Shown: in pieces, positions 7,293 through 15,068 of the stretch
Position numbering within the stretch: the stretch's first letter is position 1
Layout of the letters: every line of letters begins with the position of its first letter
Assembly: GCF_005844085.1 (NCBI RefSeq)
Contig: NZ_VCDI01000003.1
Location: 124,001-188,000, forward strand
DNA length: 64,000 nucleotides
Origin: Lichenicoccus roseus
Lineage (GTDB): Bacteria; Pseudomonadota; Alphaproteobacteria; Acetobacterales; Acetobacteraceae
Direction: 5' to 3'
Program-made: the position numbers and the translations under genes
The notes under the pieces: model-generated
Told to the model about the DNA's origin: nothing
The model's database searches: none
What the model saw: only the letters and a program-made list of their open reading frames with translations

Positions 7293-9725
7293 ATGACGAC
7301 AGACACGATGCCTGGACACCCTGGCGGCCGCAGGCTCCGCGCGGAAGGCTCGCGCGGACCGGTGGCTGCCATCGCGTTGCTGATCGCCGGCTTCACCTTC
7401 GTCTCCGTCGTCATGCTGGTGCAACTGCGCCGGGACACCTGGAACCAGGCCGTCACCGGGGCGGCCAACCTGAATGCCGCGATGGCCGCCGATATCGCGC
7501 GCACCATCGGCGACTATGACCTGTCGTTGCAGGAAGTGGCGGCCGGATTGCACGAGCCCAGCCTCGACCGGCTGCCGCCGCATGTGCAACGGCTCATGCT
7601 GTTCGACCGCTCGGCCACCGCGCAGACGTTCGGCACCATCCTGGTGCTTGATCGCAACGGACAGGTGGTGCGCGATGCCGCTCGCGACGTGGTCGCCACG
7701 GTTGCGTCATATGGCGCCAGCGACTTCTTCCAGGCCGTCCGGCGCGACGCCGCGGCCGGCCTGCGCATCGATTTCGATCCCGGCAGCGTGCTCGGCCGGG
7801 GTCCGTCGATCCTGCTCAGCCGGCGGCTCAGCCGTCCGGACGGCAGCTTCGACGGCGTCGTGGTGGGAAGTCTGCGCATCGGCAGCCTCAGGGCCCTGTT
7901 CGGCCGGTCCCGGCTGGGTCCGAACGGCGCGGTCAGCCTGTTCCGCGACGACGGCACGTACCTGCTGCGCATGCCATACGATCCGTCGCTGGCTGGCCGC
8001 AACATCGCGAACAGCGCGAACTTTCGCCGCTTCCAGGAAGGCGCGGCAGGCACCTTCACCGCGCCGTCGCAGATCGACGGGGTGCGCAGGGTCTACAGCT
8101 TCACCCACGTCGCCGGGTTGCCGCTGGTGCTCGACGTGGCGCTCGCGGAGAGCGACATCTTCGCCGTCTGGCACAGCCGCGCCCTGGTCATCGGCCTGGT
8201 GCTGGCGATGCTGTGCGCGACGTCGGTCGCCTTCGGCATCCTGCACCGGCGGGAGACACGCCGGCGCATCGACACCGAGGCGGGCCATCGCCAGAGCGAG
8301 CGGCTCTACCGGATGCTGGCCGACCACGCGAGCGACGTGATCGTGCGGCTGGACCACAACCAGGTGCGCACCTACGTGTCGCCGTCGGTCCGGGTGCGCC
8401 TCGGCTTCGAGCCGGAGGAGCTGATCGGGCGGCATCCACATGCCCTGGTGCATCCCGACGACTGGTCGCGGGTCGCGCAGCTTCTCGAGCAGGCGCAGCA
8501 GACCCTCGCCGATACGGAGGCGACCTACCGGGTTCGCCACAAGAACGGCGAATATGTCTGGATGGAAGGGCGCTACAGCTACCTGCCCGAGGATGGCGGC
8601 TTCGTGGTGGCACTCCGCGACATCTCCAGGCGCAAGGCGGCGGAGCACCAGCTCGAGGCGGCGAACGCCGAGCTCGCACACCTGGCCAACAGCGACGGCC
8701 TGACCGGTCTCGCCAATCGGCGCCAGTTCGAGGACGTACTTGCCCGGGAATGCCGGCGCGCCGCGCGCGATGCCCAGCCACTGTCGCTGCTGCTGCTCGA
8801 TGTCGACGTCTTCAAGAAATTCAACGATCGCTACGGCCACCAGGCTGGCGATCGCTGCCTGCAGGCGGTGGCGGCGTCGCTGGCGGGAACGGCGAGGCGG
8901 CCGGCCGACCTCGCTGTGCGCTATGGCGGCGAGGAGATGGCGCTGCTGCTGCCCGGTGTCGCGGAGACCGGCGCCGGCGTCGTGGCCGAGCGGGTGCGAT
9001 CGGCGATCGAGGCGTTGAGCCTGCGCCACGAAGGCAATCCCCGCGGAGGCGGCGTCGTCACCGTCAGCGTCGGCAGCGCCACCATCTATCCGTCGCACGA
9101 GAATCCGCGCCTCGACGGCCCCGAGCTGGTCGCTTCCGCCGATCGTGCCCTCTACGAGGCGAAGCGGCTGGGACGCAACCGCGTGGTCAGCTTCGGCGGG
9201 ATGACGGCAGCGCGCCAGGCCCCGGTCGCCGTCGACGAGGCGCTCCGGCTGCAAGCGGTGGAGCCATATGCGATGGTTGCAGCCGGCCTGGCGGGCGCCA
9301 AGCTCGACCAGCTTGCGCGGCTGGCCGCCGGCCTGTTCGGCAGCCCGGCTGCATACATCTCGCTGGTCGGCGCCAGCGAGGTGCAACTGATCGGGCGCTA
9401 CGAGATCGACCTGCTCAGCACGCCGCGTGATACCGCGCTCTGTTCGCACACCATCGCCGGCTCGGCGCCGCTGGTGATCTGCGACACCGCGCGCGATCCC
9501 CGCTTCGCCGGCAATCCGCACGTCACCGGCCCGAACGGCCTGCGCTTCTATGCAGGTGCGCCGATGTTCAGCCCGATCGATGGCCACGTGCTCGGGGCGC
9601 TGTGCATCGTCGACAACCGGCCGCGCCCGGCCCTGACCGGCGAGCAGAGCACCCTGCTGATGGACCTGGCAGCGCTCGCGGTGGACCACATGGAGCGCGT
9701 GCGCACGCTCTCGCACGAGAGCTGA
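7293..9725 (+). CDS. Membrane diguanylate cyclase with Cache, PAS, GGDEF and GAF domains
   Basis: 810 residues from the ATG at 7293; the frame stays open upstream, but that stretch is the antisense of the VOC gene. A transmembrane helix at about 24-44 and another at about 290-312 enclose a periplasmic Cache-like sensor. A PAS domain (about 333-450) precedes the GGDEF domain (about 460-640). The active-site loop is GGEEM at 545-549, with Met in place of the usual Phe. An inhibitory I-site, RPAD, lies at its normal place just before RYGGEEM. A GAF domain (about 650-805) closes the protein, an uncommon position downstream of GGDEF. It should make cyclic di-GMP in response to an outside ligand and an inside one, with product inhibition. 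Confidence 0.9.
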   Translation: MTTDTMPGHPGGRRLRAEGSRGPVAAIALLIAGFTFVSVVMLVQLRRDTWNQAVTGAANLNAAMAADIARTIGDYDLSLQEVAAGLHEPSLDRLPPHVQRLMLFDRSATAQTFGTILVLDRNGQVVRDAARDVVATVASYGASDFFQAVRRDAAAGLRIDFDPGSVLGRGPSILLSRRLSRPDGSFDGVVVGSLRIGSLRALFGRSRLGPNGAVSLFRDDGTYLLRMPYDPSLAGRNIANSANFRRFQEGAAGTFTAPSQIDGVRRVYSFTHVAGLPLVLDVALAESDIFAVWHSRALVIGLVLAMLCATSVAFGILHRRETRRRIDTEAGHRQSERLYRMLADHASDVIVRLDHNQVRTYVSPSVRVRLGFEPEELIGRHPHALVHPDDWSRVAQLLEQAQQTLADTEATYRVRHKNGEYVWMEGRYSYLPEDGGFVVALRDISRRKAAEHQLEAANAELAHLANSDGLTGLANRRQFEDVLARECRRAARDAQPLSLLLLDVDVFKKFNDRYGHQAGDRCLQAVAASLAGTARRPADLAVRYGGEEMALLLPGVAETGAGVVAERVRSAIEALSLRHEGNPRGGGVVTVSVGSATIYPSHENPRLDGPELVASADRALYEAKRLGRNRVVSFGGMTAARQAPVAVDEALRLQAVEPYAMVAAGLAGAKLDQLARLAAGLFGSPAAYISLVGASEVQLIGRYEIDLLSTPRDTALCSHTIAGSAPLVICDTARDPRFAGNPHVTGPNGLRFYAGAPMFSPIDGHVLGALCIVDNRPRPALTGEQSTLLMDLAALAVDHMERVRTLSHES

Positions 9726-9737
9726 GCACTCCACGGC

Positions 9738-9761
9738 CCGGCGCTCGGCAGGAAGCGCCGG
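9738..9761. terminator. Hairpin after the diguanylate cyclase gene
   Basis: CCGGCGCT at 9738-9745 pairs with AGCGCCGG at 9754-9761 around an 8-base loop, 12 bases after the stop. No T-run follows, so it may act as a weak terminator or mRNA-protecting hairpin between this gene and the converging glycosyltransferase gene. Confidence 0.4.
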
Positions 9762-9900
9762 CCCGGGGACAGGCATGTTCGGCCCCGGGCGCGGGAATGA
9801 TGCGCCCGGCGGACGCTGCCGGGGCGGTCGCGGTTTATGTCCCAGCGTGAGCCGCGGCCAGAGCTGCCAGGCTGTCGCGGACGCCCAGGATCATGCCGGT

Positions 9901-11433
9901 CTAGTCGCCCGGCGTGGGCTGGCGGAAGATCCGCATCGAGGGATACCAGGGCGTCTCGCTGGTCTCTTCGAGCCAGCGCCAGCAACCGTCGAACCGCGAC
10001 AGCATCCAGACCGGCTTGCCGAGACCGCCAGCCAGATGGACCATCGCCGTATCGACGCTGATGAGCAGGTCGCATCCGGCAAGGCGTGCCGCCGTATCGG
10101 CGAAGCTCGTAACCCCGTGCATGGCGTCGACAACCGGCAGGCCGGCATCCTCGATCTGGGCACGCGGCGGCCCGAGCTGATAGCTCGCGAAGCGGACGCC
10201 CTGGATCGCGAACAACGGCGCCAAGGTTCCAAGCGACGTGGACCGGCGGCGGTCGATGAGATTGGAACGCGTGTCGGACGGGCGCGCATCGCCGGCCCAC
10301 ACCAGGCCCACCCTCAGATCCGCGTGCTCGTGGCAGCACGGTGTCTCGAATGAGGCCGGGGCGCGCAGGTACGGCGCTGCCGGGACGGCGTCGATGCGCA
10401 GGTCGAACAGCAGTGGCAGGCTCGCCATCGGGCAATGCCAGTCGATCGGCGGCAGCGGATCGCCGCAGGCAATGACGTCCGCTACTCCTTCGACACCATG
10501 CAGCAGTTCCACGAGGGAGGCGGGAACTTCCAGTACGACACGGGCGCCGCGTGCCGCGACCAGCGGGGCGAAGCGCACGAACTGCAACGTGTCGCCAAGA
10601 CCCTGCTCGGCGTGCAGCAGGATCGTCGTGTTTCGCAGGTCCTCGCCTCGCCAAGCCGGACCAAGGTCGCTGCGGGCGATCTGGCAATCCTGCCACCGCG
10701 CCTCGTACTGCCGCCAGCCCCGCACGAAGTCGCCGCTCTTCAGCAGGGCGACGGCGTGGCCGAACCGTGCGTGGGTGAAACCGGCTCGCAACGCAATCGC
10801 CGTCTCGTACGCCGGCAGGGCCTTGATGCTGCGGTTGAGGCTGAGCAGGGCATAGCCGATATTGTTGTGAGCTTCCGGACAGGCCGGGCTGATCACGCTG
10901 GCGACCTGGGCGGCAATCAGCCCCTCGGCGAAGCGGCCCGCGTCGCAGAGGGCTGAGCTGAGGTCGACGAAGATGTCGGCATTGCCGGGATCCAGCCGCA
11001 TGGCGCCGGTGAAGGCCTCGACGGCGGCGTCGATGTGCCCGCTCGCCTGCAGGGACTTGCCGAGATGATGCCGTGCGTCCGGTCGCGTCGGCTGCATCAC
11101 GGCACAGCCGGTAAACAACCGGGCCGCTTCCTCGTGGCGTCCGAAGCGCGCCATCATCAGGCCGAGCGCGAAATGGGCGCCGTAGGTCTGCGGCAGGTTG
11201 CTGCGGGCTGCGGTCTCCAGAACCTCCAGCGCCTCGCCGCGGCGACCAAGTTCGTCCAGGCAAAGCGCCTGCCAGATACTCTGCTCCAGGCTTTCTCCAC
11301 CAGGTGCGGCGCGTCGCAGGACAGGAAGTGCCTGGGCGAATTGCCCGAGCATGACGGCACGCGGGCCGAGCGGGCAGGGCTCCGCAGGATTGTCCGGGTC
11401 AGGAAGGCTGTCCGCTACCACGAGGCGTTCCAT
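9901..11433 (-). CDS. TPR-repeat glycosyltransferase (GT9/heptosyltransferase-like)
   Basis: 510 residues. Residues about 30-250 are tetratricopeptide repeats (helical pairs such as ARHHLGKSLQASGHIDAAVEAF). The C-terminal half, from about 265, has the GT-B pattern of GT9 enzymes: HAEQGLGDTLQFVRFAP at the start and SVDTAMVHLAGGLGKPVW near the end. TPR plus GT-B is the layout of protein O-glycosyltransferases such as OGT, and GT9-like enzymes include autotransporter heptosyltransferases. The gene starts 55 bases after a Ser/Thr-rich protein gene on the same strand, so that protein is a candidate acceptor. There is no signal peptide, so it should be cytosolic. Donor sugar unknown. Confidence 0.85.
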   Translation of the reverse strand: MERLVVADSLPDPDNPAEPCPLGPRAVMLGQFAQALPVLRRAAPGGESLEQSIWQALCLDELGRRGEALEVLETAARSNLPQTYGAHFALGLMMARFGRHEEAARLFTGCAVMQPTRPDARHHLGKSLQASGHIDAAVEAFTGAMRLDPGNADIFVDLSSALCDAGRFAEGLIAAQVASVISPACPEAHNNIGYALLSLNRSIKALPAYETAIALRAGFTHARFGHAVALLKSGDFVRGWRQYEARWQDCQIARSDLGPAWRGEDLRNTTILLHAEQGLGDTLQFVRFAPLVAARGARVVLEVPASLVELLHGVEGVADVIACGDPLPPIDWHCPMASLPLLFDLRIDAVPAAPYLRAPASFETPCCHEHADLRVGLVWAGDARPSDTRSNLIDRRRSTSLGTLAPLFAIQGVRFASYQLGPPRAQIEDAGLPVVDAMHGVTSFADTAARLAGCDLLISVDTAMVHLAGGLGKPVWMLSRFDGCWRWLEETSETPWYPSMRIFRQPTPGD

Positions 11434-11488
11434 CGGGGCATTCCCGGGGCTGCTCCGTGGCGCTACCGGCCGCTCGCGTATCTGCCGG

Positions 11489-12208
11489 TCAGGCGGTGAT
11501 AGCGGCCGTCGTGCCCATCGATTGCGCCGCCGTCTGCTTGCTGTAGGCCTCGAGTATGCTCATGAGCTGCTGGGCAATTCTTGCACCGCTCGTATCGGTC
11601 CCGGCAACCGATGAGGCTGCCGACGTCGCGGAACTGGCAGAAGTCGATGATGCAGCAGAGCCGGTGCCAGGAGGTGATCCGATGGACGCACCGGCCTGGG
11701 CCGTCGAGCTGGATCCTGGTTGCGCACTCCGCAGGTCGTTCAGGACGTTCATCAGTTCGGAAGTCAGGTCGCCGGACGTTCCGCTTGAAGATGCACCGGT
11801 GGAACTGCTGGCACTGGCAGAGTTCGTGCCTGTGGCCGTCGTGCCAGTCGCGGCACTGCTTGTCGTAGCGTTGGTGGTTCCACCGCTCAGGTCGGCCTGC
11901 AGGCTGACCAGGAGTGATTTCAGGTCTGCCAGCAGTTTGCTGGACGCGGTATCGATGGCGCCGGCGCTGCTGGAGGAGCTGGTGGCACTCGAAGATGCGC
12001 CGTCCGAGGCGGTGGGCGGTGGCCCGGGAGGTGGACCCGGCGGTGGACCTTGCAGTGCTGCGGTGGATGCCGACGCGGTGGCGGACGATGCACTGCTCCC
12101 TGCAGCCGACGAGTTGCTGCCATCGGTGGACGCGGACGCCAGCTCCTTTCGCAACTGCTGCAGCATCTTCCAGTCGGAGCCGCCGCCTGAAATCGAATTG
12201 ATCGACAT
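11489..12208 (-). CDS. Ser/Thr/Ala-rich low-complexity protein, unknown function
   Basis: 239 residues with about 60 Ser and 28 Thr. The ATG at 12208 has GGAGG 7 bases upstream. There is no signal peptide. A short ordered N-terminus (SDWKMLQQLRKELASA) leads into Ser/Ala runs, a PPPGPPPGPPP block near 55-65 and three short amphipathic helices (KLLADLKSLLVSLQADL, LTSELMNVLNDLR, IAQQLMSILEAYSK). The helices could be interaction or export elements in an otherwise disordered chain. No family is recognised. It is followed 55 bases later by a TPR glycosyltransferase, which makes the many Ser/Thr residues possible glycosylation sites. It is real rather than a shadow: good ribosome binding site, clean stop and operon-like spacing. 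Confidence 0.65.
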   Translation of the reverse strand: MSINSISGGGSDWKMLQQLRKELASASTDGSNSSAAGSSASSATASASTAALQGPPPGPPPGPPPTASDGASSSATSSSSSAGAIDTASSKLLADLKSLLVSLQADLSGGTTNATTSSAATGTTATGTNSASASSSTGASSSGTSGDLTSELMNVLNDLRSAQPGSSSTAQAGASIGSPPGTGSAASSTSASSATSAASSVAGTDTSGARIAQQLMSILEAYSKQTAAQSMGTTAAITA

Positions 12209-12447
12209 CCCGAACCTCCAGACGCGTCATGCCGCCGGGTTCGTCTTAGCGGCCGTTGATTAACATGCCGTGAAAGGCCTGGCCTACTTCAGGCGGGAGC
12301 TTCATCCGAGACTGGCGATGCCGGCTGCCGGTGGCGCAGATCCTTGCGGCCAGGTCACGGGGCTGCTGGCCGCCGGCAGGCTTTGCGCATCATCCTGGTG
12401 AACCGGCCCCGGACGCACGCGTTCCCGGACAAACGGGAGCTCTGCGC

Positions 12448-12780
12448 ATGTCCAAATATCGGCCTTCGATCTGGCACAGCATCATCGGGCTGGGCTTTGC
12501 CGCCGCCGGGATAAGCAAGCTGCTGGCGGTCGCGCCGCAGCGCGAGCTGTTCGAAAGCTGGGGCTGGAGCAAGCGCGACATGCAGACCATCGGAGCCTCC
12601 GAACTGCTTGGCGCCGCCCTGGTGGTAACCCGATCGACCCAGCGGGTCGGCGCGGTCCTGCTCAGCGCCTCCTCGCTCTGCGTCCTGACCACCGAGCTGC
12701 GCCACGGCAACGACGCGCTGGTGACACCGCGCACCGGCATGCTGCTCGCAGCGCTCAGCGGCCTGCTCAAGATCGGCTGA
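12448..12780 (+). CDS. Small DoxX-like membrane protein
   Basis: 110 residues. The ATG at 12448 is preceded by GGGAG about 9 bases upstream. Four hydrophobic segments are visible (about 8-28, 48-62, 66-84 and 92-108), and the start (IIGLGFAAAGISKLLA) is typical of DoxX/SURF4-like four-helix proteins. Function in this family is poorly defined; links to redox or solute handling have been proposed. It stands alone, converging on the DUF3253 gene four bases later. Confidence 0.7.
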   Translation: MSKYRPSIWHSIIGLGFAAAGISKLLAVAPQRELFESWGWSKRDMQTIGASELLGAALVVTRSTQRVGAVLLSASSLCVLTTELRHGNDALVTPRTGMLLAALSGLLKIG

Positions 12781-12784
12781 AGGC

Positions 12785-13063
12785 TCACTCCGGTCCGGCG
12801 CGTCGCCGTAGCCGGATCACGCCCTTGACGTCGGCGGTTTCCTGCCCGGAGGTTTCGATCTCGATGGGTCGGCCCTTGCGCAGGATGTCGATGAGACCGT
12901 CGCGCATCAAACCGATCGCGACGTTGCGGACCGGCTTCATCAGCGGCCGCCAATCCGGCGACAGGGCGCGTGCCACCTCGCTCGGACAGATGGACTTGCC
13001 TGCATCGCGCGCCTCGAGCAGACGCATGATCTGTTCGCGAATGGCCCCGGGGTCTGTCGTCAT
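12785..13063 (-). CDS. DUF3253 domain protein
   Basis: 92 residues from the ATG at 13063. The whole protein matches the DUF3253 pattern: an N-terminal helix (IREQIMRLLEARDAG), then CPSEVARALSPDWRPLM and VRNVAIGLMRDGLIDILRKG, a winged-helix-like layout ending in a basic beta segment. The domain may bind nucleic acid, but no function is established. The frame is open further upstream, but that extension is Arg-rich antisense of the EAL gene region and has no ribosome binding site. Confidence 0.75.
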   Translation of the reverse strand: MTTDPGAIREQIMRLLEARDAGKSICPSEVARALSPDWRPLMKPVRNVAIGLMRDGLIDILRKGRPIEIETSGQETADVKGVIRLRRRAGPE

Positions 13064-13113
13064 GCCCGCACAATGCCTCCGGGAAGCACCGGTGGCGAGC
13101 CACCGGACGCTGC

Positions 13114-13869
13114 TCAGGCCCGGGCGGCCGCCGGCATGACGAAGCCGCCGGACAATCCCTCGAACAGCAGTCCGCTGCCCTCGTCGCATCCGGCCGCAAG
13201 TAGCCGGTCGAGTTGCCAAGGCGTGTCCACGCCTTCTGCCAGGACAACCAGACCGAGCGCGTGGGTCGCCTTAACCAGGCCGTGCAGGTAGTCGATGTCG
13301 CCGGCGTAGATATCGAACTCGCGCACCATCGCCGCATCGAGCCGGACTGCGCCCAGCAGGCCTGTGAGGCAACGCCGGCGCAGCAGCGAGAGGCTTGAGA
13401 CGCCGCCGCCGAAGCCGGTCAGCACGGGCGTGACGCCGAGATCGCGCAGCCCGGCCAGAGCGAACACCAGTTCCGGCTGCTCCGGCTGCAGCGCCGCTTC
13501 CGAGAACTCGAGCTGCAGCCGCGATGGCGGAAATCCGCTCTCGGCGAGCAGGTCGGCCAGCGTCTGGATCAGCAGGTCGCCGATCGGCATCGCGTCGCCG
13601 ATCCTGAGCGAAAGGGCAGGCAGCCCGCCACCGGTCCAGGCTTGCGCGACCTCCAGAGCATGTCGCATGGCGGCACGCTCACGCGCCTGGCCGCGCGGGC
13701 TCCAGGCGGGCTGCATCCGCGAGCGTCCGGCTATGCGGCAGGACATCTCGAGGGCGACAAGGCCGCGGTCGCACAGCCGCCGCCGCATCAGGCAATGTGT
13801 GTCGTAGCCCTCGCGTTGGGCCTCCGACCGCGCTCTCGCATGCGGCGCGACGCAGATACTGGCTGACAC
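13114..13869 (-). CDS. Degenerate EAL-domain protein, probably without phosphodiesterase activity
   Basis: 251 residues from a GTG at 13869. The EAL fold is recognisable by LEFSE (120-124), GFGGGVSSLSLL (152-163), VRLDAAMV (175-182) and AEGVDTPWQ (211-219). Key catalytic residues are gone: the DDFG metal-binding pair is TGFG (151-154), the KxD lysine is Arg, the EAL signature itself is not found, and the Asn of the VNLS strand is missing. It should therefore not cleave cyclic di-GMP, but could bind it or a partner protein as a receptor or scaffold. A diguanylate cyclase gene lies 3.4 kb away. There is no sensor domain or signal peptide. Confidence 0.75.
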   Translation of the reverse strand: MSASICVAPHARARSEAQREGYDTHCLMRRRLCDRGLVALEMSCRIAGRSRMQPAWSPRGQARERAAMRHALEVAQAWTGGGLPALSLRIGDAMPIGDLLIQTLADLLAESGFPPSRLQLEFSEAALQPEQPELVFALAGLRDLGVTPVLTGFGGGVSSLSLLRRRCLTGLLGAVRLDAAMVREFDIYAGDIDYLHGLVKATHALGLVVLAEGVDTPWQLDRLLAAGCDEGSGLLFEGLSGGFVMPAAARA

Positions 13870-13980
13870 TGTCCATGGATCCCTGTCCCGACTGGCGCAT
13901 CATGCCCAGAAAAAGATGACCAGGGCCTGAACGGGGAACCGGCGCGGCATCCGATCGACTGCCCGCCGGCCGGACGATGA

Positions 13981-13993
13981 TGCCCGCCGGGCA
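13981..13993 (-). terminator. Short palindrome after the isocitrate dehydrogenase gene
   Basis: TGCCCGCCGGGCA pairs TGCCC with GGGCA just past the icd stop at 14000. No T-run follows, so a terminator role is weakly supported. Confidence 0.3.
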
Positions 13994-13999
13994 GGAAAT

Positions 14000-15034
14000 T
14001 CAGGCGAGGCGCTGCTTCAAGGCGTCGGTCAGCGTCCGCGTGTCGGCGGTGCCGCCGAGGTCGCGGGTGCGTATGCTGCGTGTCAGCACGGTATCGTTGA
14101 TGGCGTCCTCGAGGCGGTCGGCGAGATCCTTGCGCCCGACATGCGCCAGCATGATCTCGCTCGCCAGCAGCAGCGCCAGCGGGTTTGCCACGCCCTTGCC
14201 GGCGATGTCCGGCGCCGAGCCGTGCACCGCCTCGAAGATCGCGGCGTCGGTGCCGATATTCGCCCCCGGCGCCATGCCCAGCCCACCGACCAGCCCGGCG
14301 ATCAGGTCGGACAGGATGTCGCCGAACAGGTTGGTGGTGACGATCACGTCGTACTGCCAGGGATCGAGCACCAGCTGCATCGCGCAGGCATCGACGATGC
14401 GGTCGTTCACCTCGACGCGCCCCTCGTATTCCTTCGCGATCTGGTAGCCGGCTTCGAGGAAGATGCCGGTGAGCGCCTTGAGGATGTTCGCCTTGTGCAC
14501 CAGCGTCACCTTCTTGCGGCCGTTCTTCACCGCATACTCGAAGGCGTAGCGCACGATGCGCTGGCATTCCGCGCGCGTATTGAAACCCGACGAGATCGCG
14601 ATCGCCTTCGGGTCGTGCCCGATCGGCAGGTAGTGCTCCATCGCGGCATAGAAGCCTTCGAGGTTCTCGCGGATCAGCACGATATCGATATCGTCGTAGC
14701 GCTGGCCGTGGATCAGCGTGCGCGCCGGACGCAGGTTGGCGTACAGCTCGAATTCCTGCCGTAGCGTGACGTTGATCGATTTGAAGCCGCCGCCGACCGG
14801 CGTGGTCAGCGGCCCCTTCAGGGCGAGCCCGGTGCGGCGGATGCTGTCCAGCGTGCGCAGCGGCAGCGGATCGCCGCTGTCGGCGACCGCCGCCATGCCG
14901 GCGAGCTGGCGGTCCCACTCGAACGGCGCGCCGAGTGCATCAAGCACCTCGACCACGGCATCGACGATCTCGGGTCCAATGCCGTCGCCCGGGATCAGTG
15001 TGGCGGGGATCTTGTCGCCGGTGGCGTGGCTCAT
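14000..15034 (-). CDS. icd: NAD-dependent isocitrate dehydrogenase (IDH3/LeuB-like family)
   Basis: 344 residues from the ATG at 15034, with AAGGAA upstream. The family signature of the beta-decarboxylating dehydrogenases is present (TNLFGDILSDLIAGLVGG). The substrate loop reads SINVTLRQEFELYANLRP, with the Ser and Asn of isocitrate enzymes rather than the Leu-rich loop of isopropylmalate dehydrogenase. The cofactor region GSAPDIAGKGVANP carries Asp-Ile, the NAD-type pair, instead of the Lys-Tyr of NADP-specific enzymes. It should oxidise isocitrate to 2-oxoglutarate in the citric acid cycle. The pepP gene ends 34 bases downstream of its start codon, on the same strand. Confidence 0.88.
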   Translation of the reverse strand: MSHATGDKIPATLIPGDGIGPEIVDAVVEVLDALGAPFEWDRQLAGMAAVADSGDPLPLRTLDSIRRTGLALKGPLTTPVGGGFKSINVTLRQEFELYANLRPARTLIHGQRYDDIDIVLIRENLEGFYAAMEHYLPIGHDPKAIAISSGFNTRAECQRIVRYAFEYAVKNGRKKVTLVHKANILKALTGIFLEAGYQIAKEYEGRVEVNDRIVDACAMQLVLDPWQYDVIVTTNLFGDILSDLIAGLVGGLGMAPGANIGTDAAIFEAVHGSAPDIAGKGVANPLALLLASEIMLAHVGRKDLADRLEDAINDTVLTRSIRTRDLGGTADTRTLTDALKQRLA

Positions 15035-15068
15035 CAGGAGAGTTCCTTGTGTCGTAGGGCGGGCTTGC

